Assembly (NCBI GenBank): GCA_944358495.1
Contig: CALVRF010000072.1
Coordinates: 1 to 5,471, forward strand
Source: an uncultured Bacilli bacterium
GTDB lineage: Bacteria; Bacillota_I; Bacilli_A; RF39; UBA660
DNA length: 5,471 bases
Direction of reading: 5' to 3'
The position numbers and the translations under genes are program-made. Shown one piece after another: positions 5,363-5,471 of the stretch (the stretch's first letter is position 1; each line of letters opens with the position of its first letter). The notes beneath the pieces are model-generated. The model saw nothing but the letters and a program-made list of their open reading frames with translations. It was not told where the DNA came from and searched no databases.

Positions 5363-5471
5363 CTTGCATTTTTATTTTTAATACTTGGCTAAATATATTT
5401 CCATTAATTCTTCTTTCATTTTCAAGTAATTTATTTCTTTTCAAAATTTGTTTTACCAATGTTAAACCATA
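5346..5471 (-). CDS. C-terminus of AgrC-like GHKL sensor histidine kinase (partial)
   Basis: The gene runs in from the right edge on the minus strand, and only the last 41 codons are present. The peptide begins 'YGLTLVKQIL', the end of the ATP-lid/G2 box (G-x-G-L-x-x-V) of GHKL-type ATPase domains. It continues with a Lys/Asn-rich turn, then 'ENERRINGNIFSQVLKIKM', matching the final strands of AgrC-type kinases, where a basic and polar loop precedes a 'G-x-x-F-x-Q-x-x-K-I' ending. It stops at TAA (5346-5348), inside the terminator shared with agrD. By family, an AgrC kinase senses the autoinducing peptide through an N-terminal membrane domain and phosphorylates a LytTR regulator; neither is visible here. 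Position next to agrBD makes it the probable cognate receptor. Its convergent orientation is unusual. The short fragment limits certainty, so no symbol is assigned. Confidence 0.75.
   Translation of the reverse strand, partial: YGLTLVKQILKRNKLLENERRINGNIFSQVLKIKMQEKTVD

Overview
The window is AT-rich DNA from a low-GC Gram-positive bacterium (Firmicutes). The evidence is a long-form hibernation factor next to secA, strong AGGAGG-type ribosome binding sites, AT-rich codon use, and an agr-type quorum-sensing locus. A member of the Clostridia, or a related anaerobe, is the best guess. The sequence alone does not give a genus.

Left two thirds, minus strand (read from high to low coordinates): a cold shock protein gene (4026-4238), the hibernation promoting factor gene hpf (3405-3938), secA (828-3320) and a GNAT-family acetyltransferase gene (117-710). 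The hpf-secA pair is a familiar Firmicutes arrangement. The usual next gene, prfB, is not directly downstream; the acetyltransferase is there instead. cspA and hpf are each followed by a small hairpin with a U-rich tail that overlaps the stop codon. hpf and secA each have an extended -10 (TGn-TATAAT type) close upstream, so the genes look individually promoted with some read-through. These are housekeeping functions: cold-induced RNA chaperone, ribosome dimerisation and dormancy, and the protein export motor.

Right third, plus strand: a 334-base non-coding region (4239-4572) separates cspA from a divergent agr operon. agrB (4573-5193) encodes the membrane peptidase. agrD (5196-5315, only 39 codons) encodes the autoinducing peptide precursor, with Cys23 starting a probable Cys-Val-Phe-Val-Trp thiolactone ring. 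A strong hairpin at 5321-5362 ends the operon. It also overlaps the 3' end of a convergent minus-strand gene cut by the right edge (5346-5471). That gene's 41 visible codons match the C-terminus of an AgrC-like GHKL histidine kinase. The window therefore holds a signal-producing module (agrBD) facing, tail to tail, a probable receptor kinase, instead of the textbook co-directional agrBDCA order.

The intergenic region upstream of agrB holds two near-identical 11-base direct repeats offset by 21 bases, the geometry of LytTR-family (AgrA/ComE/PlnC) response-regulator sites. This is the most informative uncharacterised element in the window. The left 116 bases contain no convincing gene.
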